Below are positions 1 through 5,616 of a stretch of 5,616 nucleotides of DNA, one piece after another; the first letter of the stretch is position 1; each line of letters begins with the position of its first letter. This DNA is from Oscillospiraceae bacterium (GTDB lineage Bacteria > Bacillota > Clostridia > Oscillospirales > Oscillospiraceae). Where the stretch lies: contig JAGCMI010000155.1 of the NCBI GenBank assembly GCA_017646545.1, positions 1 to 5,616 of the forward strand, given 5' to 3'. Under the pieces are notes generated by a model. The model did no database searches. It saw nothing but the letters and a program-made list of their open reading frames with translations, and was not told the DNA's origin. The position numbers and the translations under genes are program-made.

Positions 1-133
1 ACAGACGGTAGTAACGGCGATGAAGGGCAATACAATGATTCCAGATCTCTGCCGCGATGTCGATGGCACGATCCAGATGACGGTTCTGCTTATTGTTATA
101 CAGCTTATACTGATAGGTCATGCGTACCTGCAT
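1..133 (-). CDS. tnpB: TnpB-family protein of an IS200/IS605-type element, 5' part only
   Basis: This is an open frame of 44 complete codons with no stop, cut off by the window edge, so only the N-terminus is visible. It begins MQVRMTYQYKLYNNKQ and continues with an IWNHCIALHRRYYRL stretch. That fits the N-terminal region of TnpB proteins, where a Y-K-L-Y segment is followed by a helix with a W/Y-N motif. Full-length TnpB proteins of roughly 350-450 residues are RNA-guided DNA nucleases with a RuvC-like domain; the catalytic residues lie outside the window. The ATG at 133 is chosen because AAGGAG lies 8 bases upstream, while the next in-frame ATG (121) has no suitable site. The gene has its own promoter and is separated from the lactate operon by a terminator-like hairpin, so it is an independent mobile-element unit. 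Family assignment rests on recalled N-terminal pattern only. Whether the gene is intact cannot be judged. Confidence 0.75.
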   Translation of the reverse strand, partial: MQVRMTYQYKLYNNKQNRHLDRAIDIAAEIWNHCIALHRRYYRL

Positions 134-176
134 GGCGGCAGCTCCTTCCTGAAATTAGTTCATTTGTTCTACAACC

Positions 177-204
177 ATTATAGCATACATCCGCTAAATC
201 ACAA
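177..204 (-). promoter_or_regulatory. Sigma-A-type promoter with extended -10 for tnpB
   Basis: On the minus strand the sequence reads TTGTGA (199-204), a 16-base spacer, then TATAAT (177-182). The TGC directly before TATAAT gives an extended -10 (TGn). The -10 box is a perfect match to consensus and the -35 matches four of six positions. Transcription would start near position 170, giving a leader of about 37 bases before the tnpB ATG, with AAGGAG near its end. The strong promoter shows that tnpB does not depend on readthrough from larA. Confidence 0.75.
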
Positions 205-260
205 AGAACTTTTTTCGGACATCAAAGCACAAAACGACACTTCACACACAATGTAATTAC

Positions 261-319
261 AGCGGGAGAATAAGGTATTCGCTTTCATCCCCGGAATTGA
301 ATTCCGAGGTTTTCTCGCT
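261..319. other. Nested palindrome cluster between tnpB and the larA terminator
   Basis: Outer arms GAGAA (266-270 region, plus strand GGGAGAA) and TTCTC (312-316), extended by AGC (261-263) and GCT (317-319) with a 2-base bulge, could form an 8-bp stem enclosing the hairpin at 289-309. A second small hairpin, GAATA (268-272) and TATTC (276-280) with a 3-base loop, uses some of the same bases and would compete with the outer stem. No open frame or promoter accounts for this segment. The density of pairing in 59 bases is suggestive of an insertion-element end or a small structured RNA, but short stems also occur by chance. Confidence 0.3.
289..309 (-). repeat. Inverted repeat, possible insertion-element end hairpin
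   Basis: The core arms CGGAAT (292-297) and ATTCCG (301-306) are perfectly complementary around a 3-base TGA loop on the plus strand. Read on the minus strand, the stem extends outward through a T·G pair and two C-G pairs, making about 9 bp. Subterminal imperfect hairpins like this mark the ends of IS200/IS605 elements, and this one lies upstream of tnpB where the left end would be expected. The hairpin is seen; the role as an element end is inference. It lies upstream of the tnpB promoter and so would not be in that transcript. Confidence 0.4.
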
Positions 320-326
320 CATTCTG

Positions 327-373
327 ATAAAGCAACTCCCTTTGTGAACAAGACACAAAGGGAGTTATTTTAT
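327..373 (-). terminator. Probable terminator of the lactate operon (possibly bidirectional)
   Basis: A perfect 13-bp stem has arms AACTCCCTTTGTG (334-346) and CACAAAGGGAGTT (354-366), with a 7-base loop. It lies 17 bases past the larA stop codon. Beyond two non-Watson-Crick positions, ATAAA (327-331) and TTTAT (369-373) extend the pairing, which is the A-tract/T-tract arrangement of an intrinsic terminator. In the larA direction the tail is only GCTTTATC. In the opposite direction it is ATTTTATTT, a better T-tract, so the element may work from both sides. No plus-strand gene that needs it is visible. Confidence 0.7.
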
Positions 374-383
374 TTCGTTGCTG

Positions 384-1652
384 TTAGATGATAATGGTGG
401 AAATTCCCTCGGGGATGACGGTGATAGCACCGGATTTGCCCAGCAGCTTTTCTGCAATGGTCATGGCTTCTGCCAAATCCGTTGCCGGATGCATCTTCAT
501 AGCACGCACCAGTGCAGGATCCGTCTGGGAAATGAGCACCACATGGAATTTGGATAGAATACGCGCCAGAATCTGGCTCTCCCACTGATCCGGCAAGGTA
601 TCCTGCTTGGCAGTAGCCTGAATGGAAGTCAGAATTTCAGCAGCGGTACGGTTCTGGGCGATGGTTTCCATGAAGGATGCACCACCGTGACCGTCGTTGC
701 AGGCGGCAACCATGATGATCACACCGCCTTCTCTGCAAGTCGCTTCACCAGCAGTCATGCCCTTTACCGCTTGATAGATATTTTGGTCCAGCGGGTAACC
801 GTTGTTGGAGGTAATGACGATATCCGCCGGGGTTTTAGGACATCGGCACAACTCTTTGAGAAATTCTGTGCCAGCCACATGAGCCTGTTCACAGTCGCCT
901 GCGAATGCACCCACCACCTCGTGCTTGGCATTGATAACCACATTACAGATGAACGCCAGCTTTGCTGCCCGGGCCGCATAAATCATGTCCCGGTGGATGG
1001 GATTGCCATCCAAAATACCGGTACGAGCCAGAGGGGATGCGATAAACTGCGCGTTGTGATTCCAGTAGACGGTTTCTTTTGCAGCGATACCGGGCAGAAC
1101 ACTCTTTCTGCCGCCGGAGAAACCTGCAAAGAAATGGGGCTCGATAAAACCTTCACTGATGAGAAGATCCGCTTCTGCGGCCACACGGTTGATTCGCAGG
1201 GTACCGCCGGAGGGCAAGGTGCCGATGGTGACCATGTTGTCCTCTTCTGCACAGTCATGAATGACAATGTTCTCCCTTGCCACAATTTCCGGACCGAATT
1301 TCTCAATGAGTTCATCCTTGGTGGTACCCCGGTGGCAGCCGGTGGCGATGAGGATGGTGACATTGGCATTGGGATTACCCCGCCGGATGGCCTTCAGCAT
1401 GGGTGGGACAAGCACTTTACTGGGAACAGGTCGGGTATGGTCACTGGCAATAAGGACAATGTTCTGCTTACCTTCCGCCAGTTTTTCCAGTGTTTCCGAG
1501 CCCACGGGGGAATTCAGTGCGGCTTCCACCAGTTCAACTTGTCCCATGGCAGGAACATACTCTTCCAGACGACTCCGAAGTACTGCAGCAATACGATCCT
1601 CGGGAATTTCAGCCGTCAAATGGGTTCGTCCATAGGGGATGGAAATGTGCAT
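384..1652 (-). CDS. larA: Nickel-pincer lactate racemase LarA (LctF-type)
   Basis: This 422-residue cytoplasmic protein of the LarA (DUF2088) family should interconvert L- and D-lactate by hydride transfer, using the nickel-pincer nucleotide cofactor. Every active-site residue known from the Lactiplantibacillus plantarum enzyme is present, offset by one: D71 and R74 (SDHTRP), H107 (GCHR), H173 (EPHFFAG), cofactor-binding K183 (GGRKSVLPG), H199 (WNHN), Q294 and K297 (IYQAVKG). The ATG at 1652 is chosen because GAGGAGG lies 7 bases upstream. A longer frame from TTG at 1670 would run through this site and overlap the preceding stop codon. The protein then starts MHISIPYG, as is usual for the family. 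The gene is last in the lactate operon, 14 bases after the dehydrogenase. Other LarA homologues act on different 2-hydroxyacids, but the neighbours point to lactate. The cofactor synthesis genes larB, larC and larE are not in the window. Confidence 0.93.
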   Translation of the reverse strand: MHISIPYGRTHLTAEIPEDRIAAVLRSRLEEYVPAMGQVELVEAALNSPVGSETLEKLAEGKQNIVLIASDHTRPVPSKVLVPPMLKAIRRGNPNANVTILIATGCHRGTTKDELIEKFGPEIVARENIVIHDCAEEDNMVTIGTLPSGGTLRINRVAAEADLLISEGFIEPHFFAGFSGGRKSVLPGIAAKETVYWNHNAQFIASPLARTGILDGNPIHRDMIYAARAAKLAFICNVVINAKHEVVGAFAGDCEQAHVAGTEFLKELCRCPKTPADIVITSNNGYPLDQNIYQAVKGMTAGEATCREGGVIIMVAACNDGHGGASFMETIAQNRTAAEILTSIQATAKQDTLPDQWESQILARILSKFHVVLISQTDPALVRAMKMHPATDLAEAMTIAEKLLGKSGAITVIPEGISTIII

Positions 1653-1666
1653 AAGTTTTCCTCCTC

Positions 1667-3061
1667 TCAAAAACAGACCTTGCCGGGATTCAGAATATTC
1701 TTGGGGTCAAAGACCTTCTTAATCCCCTGCATCAGGGCAATGGGGGTCTCACCGTACTGGCGGCGGAGGAATTCCTTCTTGGCATAGCCGATGCCATGCT
1801 CACCGGAAACCAGACCGCCCAGTTCCACGGATTTCTGATACATCCGATCGAAAACAGCGGAAAGGGTGGCTTTCCAGTCTTCTTCATTCAATTCATCCCG
1901 GCAGATGTAAACATGGAGATTGCCGTCACCGGCATGACCAAAGCTGGGAATACGGACATGGAATTCGTCAGCCAGCTCGTGGGTAAATTTGATGAAGGTA
2001 TCCACTTGATTGCCGGGAACCACCACATCGCACTCATCCATTTCCGTTGTGGATGCTTTGATGGCTTCCAGGAATGCACCACGGGCGGACCAAACGGATT
2101 TCTTTCGCTCCTCCGTATCCACAATATAGGCATCCAACGCGCCAATTTCCAAGCAAAGCTCTGCAACTACGCTCATATCCTGATTCACCTGGGCATCGGA
2201 GTTGCCGTCGAAGGTCAGCAGAATGTAGGCATCGTTTTTGGTGTCGGGAAAACGCTTGCCGAGGTAATTTTCGGAGAACAAAATCGTATCCCGGGACATA
2301 TATTCGATGGCAGTGGGAGTAATCTTGGAGCGAATGATTGCAGGCACCGCCTCGATGGCGGTCTTCATATCCGGGAAAGGCACCAGCAGGCTGACAGAAA
2401 CCTTAGGCAGAGGAACCAGCTTCAGTACCGCCTCGCAGATGACAGCCAGAGTGCCCTCTGAGCCGATGATCAGATCCTTCAGACTGTAGCCGGAGCTGTT
2501 TTTTGCCACAGCGGCACCGAAGGTCTGGATCTGGCCATTGGGCAGAACCACGGTGAGGGAACGGACATAGTCCCGGGTGACACCGTATTTCACCGCCCGC
2601 ATACCACCGGCATTGGTGGAGATATTACCGCCGATGGTAGCGCTCTTTTCACCGGGATCCGGAGGATAGAGGAAATCATTTTCCTCCGCAAAAGCCGCCA
2701 GTTCCATCAGCAAAACACCGGGTTGAACGGTGACGGTCAGATTATTGGCATCCAGGGAAAGGATCTTGTTCATACGGGTGGTTTCCATCAGGATGCCCCC
2801 ATGGATGGGGACCGCCGCACCTACCAGGCCGGTGCCGCTTCCCCGAACCGTGACGGGGATATTTCGCTCGTAGGCATGACGCATAACGGCAGAAACTTCT
2901 TCGGTGGTATGCACCCGCACCAGAACTTCCGGCATACAGGAAATACCGCCCAATTCGTCATGGGCATAGTCGGGGTTGATCGCTTCGCCGAAGATCACAT
3001 CCGCTTCACCCAAAATGGCCTGCAGCGCGGCAATATCGGCAGAGGTTACTTTGTTATACAT
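1667..3061 (-). CDS. lctD: FAD-dependent lactate dehydrogenase, LctD/GlcD-type, ETF-linked
   Basis: This 464-residue flavoprotein of the GlcD/VAO family should oxidise lactate to pyruvate and pass electrons to the EtfAB pair encoded just upstream. The N-terminal FAD-binding domain shows [14 protein letters not shown] (72-85), [14 protein letters not shown] (133-146) with STNAGG (148-153), and [15 protein letters not shown] (191-205). The C-terminal domain has [10 protein letters not shown] (375-384) and SGEHGIG (419-425), then [11 protein letters not shown] (451-461). H376, H383 and E421 sit where related D-2-hydroxyacid dehydrogenases bind a metal ion, and H422 where they place a catalytic histidine. 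There is no signal peptide, membrane segment or iron-sulfur motif, so it is cytosolic and relies on a protein partner. Its ATG shares one base with the etfA stop (TAATG) and AAGGGGGTG lies just upstream inside etfA, so translation is probably coupled. D-lactate specificity is inferred from the family. Glycolate or another 2-hydroxyacid is the main alternative, made less likely by the adjacent racemase. Confidence 0.9.
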   Translation of the reverse strand: MYNKVTSADIAALQAILGEADVIFGEAINPDYAHDELGGISCMPEVLVRVHTTEEVSAVMRHAYERNIPVTVRGSGTGLVGAAVPIHGGILMETTRMNKILSLDANNLTVTVQPGVLLMELAAFAEENDFLYPPDPGEKSATIGGNISTNAGGMRAVKYGVTRDYVRSLTVVLPNGQIQTFGAAVAKNSSGYSLKDLIIGSEGTLAVICEAVLKLVPLPKVSVSLLVPFPDMKTAIEAVPAIIRSKITPTAIEYMSRDTILFSENYLGKRFPDTKNDAYILLTFDGNSDAQVNQDMSVVAELCLEIGALDAYIVDTEERKKSVWSARGAFLEAIKASTTEMDECDVVVPGNQVDTFIKFTHELADEFHVRIPSFGHAGDGNLHVYICRDELNEEDWKATLSAVFDRMYQKSVELGGLVSGEHGIGYAKKEFLRRQYGETPIALMQGIKKVFDPKNILNPGKVCF

Positions 3062-4245
3062 TAGGACACCCCCTTGATCTTTTCAATCAGCTTGGGAAGG
3101 ATAAGGTTCACGTCGCCCACTACGCAGTAATGGGCCACATCAAAAATAGGAGCCGCAGGATCGGAATTGATGGCCACGATACAATCGGAAGACTTCATAC
3201 CGGCAGCAAACTGAACCGCACCGGAGATGCCCAAGGTAAAGATCAGTTTGGGTTTCACCGTTCTGCCGGAAAGACCGATTTGATGCTTGGCATCCATGGT
3301 GTTGTTTTCTACCAGAGGACGGGTGCAGGCAACCACACCGCCCAGCAGGTCAGCCAGTTCCTTGGCCATAGCCCGCATGGTTTCGCTGGAGGCGCCACGG
3401 CCGATGGCTACAATAACTTCCGCTTCGGCAATGTCGATATCTTTGGGTTTCTCCACTGTGGACAGCACCTCTATGGCGCTTACCAGCATCTGCTCGGTTA
3501 CCTCCATGGAGACGATTTGGCCCGCAGGAACTTCTGTGGGCTTCGGCTCGGAGAACACCTTGTAACGGGCAGTGCAGAACTGGGGACGGGTATTGGGGGT
3601 GATGATCTGGGCCATAATATTGCCACCAAAGGCGGGGCGAATCTGCACCAGATCCGTATTCTCCTTCATTTCCAGCACGGTACAGTCAGCCGTGAGGCCG
3701 GTACGGCACCGGGCGGCAACCCGGGGCGCCAGTTGGCGGCCTAAGTTCGTGGCACCTACCAGAATGGAGGAAGGTTTTTCCTTTTCAATCAAATCGTAGA
3801 ATGCGGCAGTATAAGGTTCGATGCGAAAATCTGCAAAGGCGGGATGGTCATAAACAAAAATCTTATCCACACCATAGTGCTGAAGTGTCTTGGCACAAGC
3901 CTCCACATGATGACCAATGACCAGTGCATACACCGGATGACCGGTGACGGCAGCCAGTTCCTTTGCTTTTCCGCAAAGTTCAAAGGTCACACGGTGGATT
4001 TTGCCACCGGTGCAGTCGGCATAGACACAGATGCCCTTCCACTGTTGTTTGTCGATTTCCTTGGTTTCCTCCAGGAAGTCCACCAGACCCTGGCCCTTGC
4101 GGACGCACATCTTGCACATCTTACAGCCGGAGGAAATATCGAGCACTCCATCGGCATAAGAAATGGCATCAAAGGGGCACAGCTTTACCAGCGCTTCTGC
4201 CTTATCCGGAGTAACCAGATGGGTATTGATAACCAGTTTTCCCAT
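3061..4245 (-). CDS. etfA: Electron transfer flavoprotein alpha subunit with N-terminal ferredoxin-like domain (LctC-type)
   Basis: This 394-residue subunit of the lactate dehydrogenase/EtfAB complex is longer than classical EtfA (about 310-330 residues) because of an N-terminal extension. C23 (in CPFDAI) and C41, C44, C47 (CKMCKMC) form a likely single [4Fe-4S] site that could take electrons from ferredoxin. The ETF domain follows: [16 protein letters not shown] (164-179), [12 protein letters not shown] (203-214), then the C-terminal FAD domain with IGRGASS (281-287), CTRPLVE (307-313), GLSGRT (324-329), GISGAVQF (339-346) and [15 protein letters not shown] (359-373). The His normal at the end of GISGAIQH is Phe346 here, encoded by TTT at 3208-3210. 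The start is supported by AGGAGGTG 5 bases upstream, which begins inside the etfB stop region (TGAGGAGGTG), with only 12 bases between the two genes. The match in gene order with A. woodii lctBCD supports an electron-confurcating role. CarE-like or FixB-like partners are alternatives that the context makes less likely. Confidence 0.92.
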   Translation of the reverse strand: MGKLVINTHLVTPDKAEALVKLCPFDAISYADGVLDISSGCKMCKMCVRKGQGLVDFLEETKEIDKQQWKGICVYADCTGGKIHRVTFELCGKAKELAAVTGHPVYALVIGHHVEACAKTLQHYGVDKIFVYDHPAFADFRIEPYTAAFYDLIEKEKPSSILVGATNLGRQLAPRVAARCRTGLTADCTVLEMKENTDLVQIRPAFGGNIMAQIITPNTRPQFCTARYKVFSEPKPTEVPAGQIVSMEVTEQMLVSAIEVLSTVEKPKDIDIAEAEVIVAIGRGASSETMRAMAKELADLLGGVVACTRPLVENNTMDAKHQIGLSGRTVKPKLIFTLGISGAVQFAAGMKSSDCIVAINSDPAAPIFDVAHYCVVGDVNLILPKLIEKIKGVS

Positions 4246-4257
4246 AACAGCACCTCC

Positions 4258-5046
4258 TCAGAGCATTTTCTTCTGGCCCAAAAGCGCAAACAGCGTCTGG
4301 GCCTGCGTTTGGGCATCGCCTTCCACATTGTGCTTCTGACTCACTTTTTCCGGCGGGAATATCCGCTCTACCTGCGTAGCAGAACCGGACAGACCGTAGT
4401 GGTTCGGATCCTGGTCACCGAAGTCGGCAAAAGTCAAAAAGCGGACGGAGTCGTCGGTCAGTGTTTTGCGGATCTTGTAGGAGGGAAGCCGGGGCGTGTT
4501 GATATCGCCGTCCACAGAGATCAGGCACGGAAGACTGATGGACATGGTTACGATTTTTTCATCCAGACTGGCGGTAACAAAGAGCTTGCCATCCCTATAA
4601 TCTTCCACGGACAGCACATTGGAAACATTGGGGATCTGCAGATATTCTGCCACCTCAGCACCCACCTGTGCAGTATCACCGTCGGTGGTCTGCTTGCCGC
4701 AAATAATCAAATCGAATTCACCGCACTTGCGAATACCCTGGGACAGGGTGTAGGCGGTGGCCAGTACATCCGCACCGGCAAAGCGCCGATCCGTCAGCAC
4801 AGTACCGCACCGGACACCCATACAGACAGTTTCCTGGATCACAGCCTCGGCCTGGGGCGGACCCATGGTAATGGTTTCCACAGTGCCGCCAAACCGCTCT
4901 GTAAGGGAGAGGGCGGTTTCAATGCCGTACAGATCATAGGGGTTGATCTTGCTGGGGATGCCGCTTCGTTTCAAAACACCGGTGATTGGGTCCACTTCCA
5001 CATTGTTGGAGCCAGGCACCTGCTTGACACATACAAGGATTTTCAT
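4258..5046 (-). CDS. etfB: Electron transfer flavoprotein beta subunit (LctB-type)
   Basis: This 262-residue protein is the normal length for an EtfB/FixA family member and should pair with the EtfA encoded next. Visible motifs are CVKQVPGSNNVEVDP (6-20), NPYDLYGIETAL (36-47), TDRRFAGADVLATAYTLS (85-102) and CGKQTTDGDTAQVGAEVA (116-133). The D-R-x-F-A-G-x-D-x-x-A-T pattern and the G-K-Q-T-x-D-G-D-T-x-Q-V loop are typical of the anaerobic, flavin-bifurcating ETF group, in which this subunit holds the FAD that exchanges hydride with NAD(H). That reading is from family knowledge; bifurcation cannot be proved from motifs alone. It is the first gene of the lactate operon. The ATG at 5046 has GGAGG 6 bases upstream. 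No convincing promoter is seen in the 47 bases before it, so the operon may be read from within or upstream of the molybdenum cofactor genes. Confidence 0.93.
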   Translation of the reverse strand: MKILVCVKQVPGSNNVEVDPITGVLKRSGIPSKINPYDLYGIETALSLTERFGGTVETITMGPPQAEAVIQETVCMGVRCGTVLTDRRFAGADVLATAYTLSQGIRKCGEFDLIICGKQTTDGDTAQVGAEVAEYLQIPNVSNVLSVEDYRDGKLFVTASLDEKIVTMSISLPCLISVDGDINTPRLPSYKIRKTLTDDSVRFLTFADFGDQDPNHYGLSGSATQVERIFPPEKVSQKHNVEGDAQTQAQTLFALLGQKKML

Positions 5047-5093
5047 AACACACCTCCATAGAAATATCCGCGGTGGAGCAAATAAATACTATC
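5047..5093 (-). other. 47-base gap before etfB with an SD-pairing segment
   Basis: On the minus strand CTCCA (5074-5078) is complementary to TGGAG (5054-5058), which is part of the etfB ribosome binding site GGAGG (5053-5057). The spacer is 15 bases and contains the palindrome CCGCGG. A separate AT-only hairpin pairs CAAATAA (5079-5085) with TTATTTG (5094-5100) across the mog stop codon and is not followed by a T-tract. The pairing with the ribosome binding site might modulate etfB translation, but the 5-bp stem is weak. No convincing -35/-10 pair was found here. Confidence 0.2.
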
Positions 5094-5585
5094 TTATTTG
5101 GCGCAGTCTGCACTACCCTCAGAGTAGAGCATCTCCAAGCCATGGGCAACGGGGTCAATGACTGCCAGAATATTTTCAGCAGATGCTTTCTTGCTGCCGG
5201 GCAGGGTGATAATGAGGCTACGCTTACGGATGCCGGCCACACTGCGGCTCAAGCAGCCCTTGGGGGTGATCCGCATGGATTCTGCCCGCATCGCTTCGGG
5301 AATACCGGGTGTGGGCCGTTCAATGATTTCCATGGCTGCCTCTGGGGTAATATCCCGGGGAGAGAAACCGGTACCGCCGGTGGTCAGAACCAGTGCAATG
5401 CCCAGTTCATCGGCGCACTTAATAAGTTCTGCCTTGATCATCTCCCGGTCATCGGGAACGATGGCAGTATAGGTCACATCAAATTCCTTTTCTTTCAGAA
5501 TCTGTACCAGGTTCGGGCCACTGGTATCCTCCCGTTCGCCGCGATAGCCTTTATCACTGATTGTAATTACTGCTGCTGTATACAT
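5094..5585 (-). CDS. mog: Molybdenum cofactor biosynthesis protein, MogA/MoaB family
   Basis: This 163-residue cytoplasmic protein of the MogA/MoaB (MoCF_biosynth) family should activate molybdopterin by adenylylation before molybdate insertion. It shows ITISDKGYRGEREDTSG near the start (8-23), the glycine-rich substrate loop TTGGTGFSPRDITPEA (68-83) with the conserved aspartate D78, a SRSVAG segment (113-118), and LPGSKKASAENI (128-139). Length and motif order match single-domain MogA. The ATG at 5585 is preferred: GGGAGG ends 7 bases upstream, while the first ATG at 5591 lies only one base after that site. Starting at 5591 would add Met-Thr. The 5591 ATG overlaps the stop of the preceding gene as ATGA. 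MogA and MoaB are hard to tell apart by motif, so the exact name is uncertain. The gene suggests a molybdo- or tungsto-enzyme elsewhere in the genome; none of the lactate genes needs this cofactor. Confidence 0.9.
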   Translation of the reverse strand: MYTAAVITISDKGYRGEREDTSGPNLVQILKEKEFDVTYTAIVPDDREMIKAELIKCADELGIALVLTTGGTGFSPRDITPEAAMEIIERPTPGIPEAMRAESMRITPKGCLSRSVAGIRKRSLIITLPGSKKASAENILAVIDPVAHGLEMLYSEGSADCAK

Positions 5586-5587
5586 GG

Positions 5588-5616
5588 TCATTCCTCCCGT
5601 TTGTAATCGCCGTGGA
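5588..5616 (-). CDS. moaC: 3' end of an upstream gene, probably moaC
   Basis: Only the last eight complete codons are visible, reading HGDYKREE then TGA. This resembles the C-terminus of MoaC (E. coli has GKSGDFKVE near its end), the cyclic pyranopterin monophosphate synthase of molybdenum cofactor synthesis. The stop overlaps ATG 5591 of the next gene, so the two are probably cotranscribed. MoaC next to a MogA/MoaB gene is a common arrangement. The residue before the His must be Phe, Leu, Ile or Val (codon NTC), not the Lys found in E. coli, so the match is suggestive only. Confidence 0.5.

Noticed and set aside
20..256. Plus-strand 78-codon open frame at the left end
   Set aside because: It runs antisense to the tnpB start, its ribosome binding site and its consensus promoter, and has no recognisable product.
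261..319. The palindrome cluster as the guide RNA (omega-RNA) of the tnpB element
   Set aside because: Omega-RNA normally comes from the 3' end of tnpB and the right end of the element. This segment is on the 5' side, upstream of the promoter.
1653..1670. Longer larA start at TTG 1670
   Set aside because: The TTG overlaps the lctD stop codon and the added codons are the ribosome binding site itself. ATG 1652 gives the usual family N-terminus.
687..1787. Plus-strand open frame (366 codons) antisense to larA and the end of lctD
   Set aside because: The opposite strand encodes LarA with its whole active site. The antisense translation is rich in His, Gly and Cys with no family pattern.
3844..5061. 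Long plus-strand open frame (405 codons) antisense to etfA and etfB
   Set aside because: It lies opposite two genes with clear family motifs and ribosome binding sites. Its translation shows no recognisable domain and no good ribosome binding site was seen, so it is a coding shadow.
5079..5100. AT-rich hairpin at the mog stop as a terminator
   Set aside because: The 7-bp stem has one G-C pair and is followed by GCTCCACC on the minus strand, not a T-tract, so termination there is unlikely.
1..5616. CRISPR arrays, tRNA or rRNA genes
   Set aside because: No regularly spaced direct repeats and no tRNA- or rRNA-like segments were seen, and almost all of the window is filled by recognisable protein genes.

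Overview
The window looks like chromosomal DNA from an anaerobic Firmicute, most likely a gut-type member of the class Clostridia. This rests on the gene set (an ETF-linked lactate dehydrogenase with a lactate racemase), strong AGGAGG-type ribosome binding sites before nearly every gene, a tight one-strand layout and a consensus extended -10 promoter. No 16S or species marker is present, so nothing finer can be claimed. All genes lie on the minus strand and are transcribed from high to low coordinates.

Right end (about 5094-5616): the last codons of a gene that looks like moaC, overlapping the start region of a MogA/MoaB-type molybdenum cofactor gene. Both belong to molybdopterin cofactor synthesis. 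A 47-base gap follows.

Centre (384-5046): a compact four-gene lactate cluster in the order etfB, etfA, FAD-dependent lactate dehydrogenase, lactate racemase. It matches lctB-lctC-lctD-lctF of Acetobacterium woodii but lacks the lactate permease gene lctE. The spacings are 12 bases, a 1-base overlap (TAATG) and 14 bases, so this is almost certainly one transcription unit. The expected chemistry is electron confurcation: lactate oxidation by the FAD enzyme passes electrons to the EtfAB pair, which reduces NAD+ with the help of reduced ferredoxin, or runs in reverse. EtfA carries an N-terminal ferredoxin-like domain with four cysteines. LarA interconverts L- and D-lactate, so both isomers can feed a dehydrogenase that is probably D-specific. 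A perfect 13-bp hairpin just after larA probably ends the transcript.

Left end (1-319): the first 44 codons of a TnpB-family (IS200/IS605 superfamily) gene run off the window edge. The gene has its own strong promoter and ribosome binding site. Between this promoter and the larA terminator lies a cluster of small palindromes that may mark the end of the insertion element.

I found no clearly undescribed system. The points most worth a second look are the permease-less cluster beside cofactor genes, a His-to-Phe change in the EtfA flavin motif, and the palindrome cluster upstream of tnpB.
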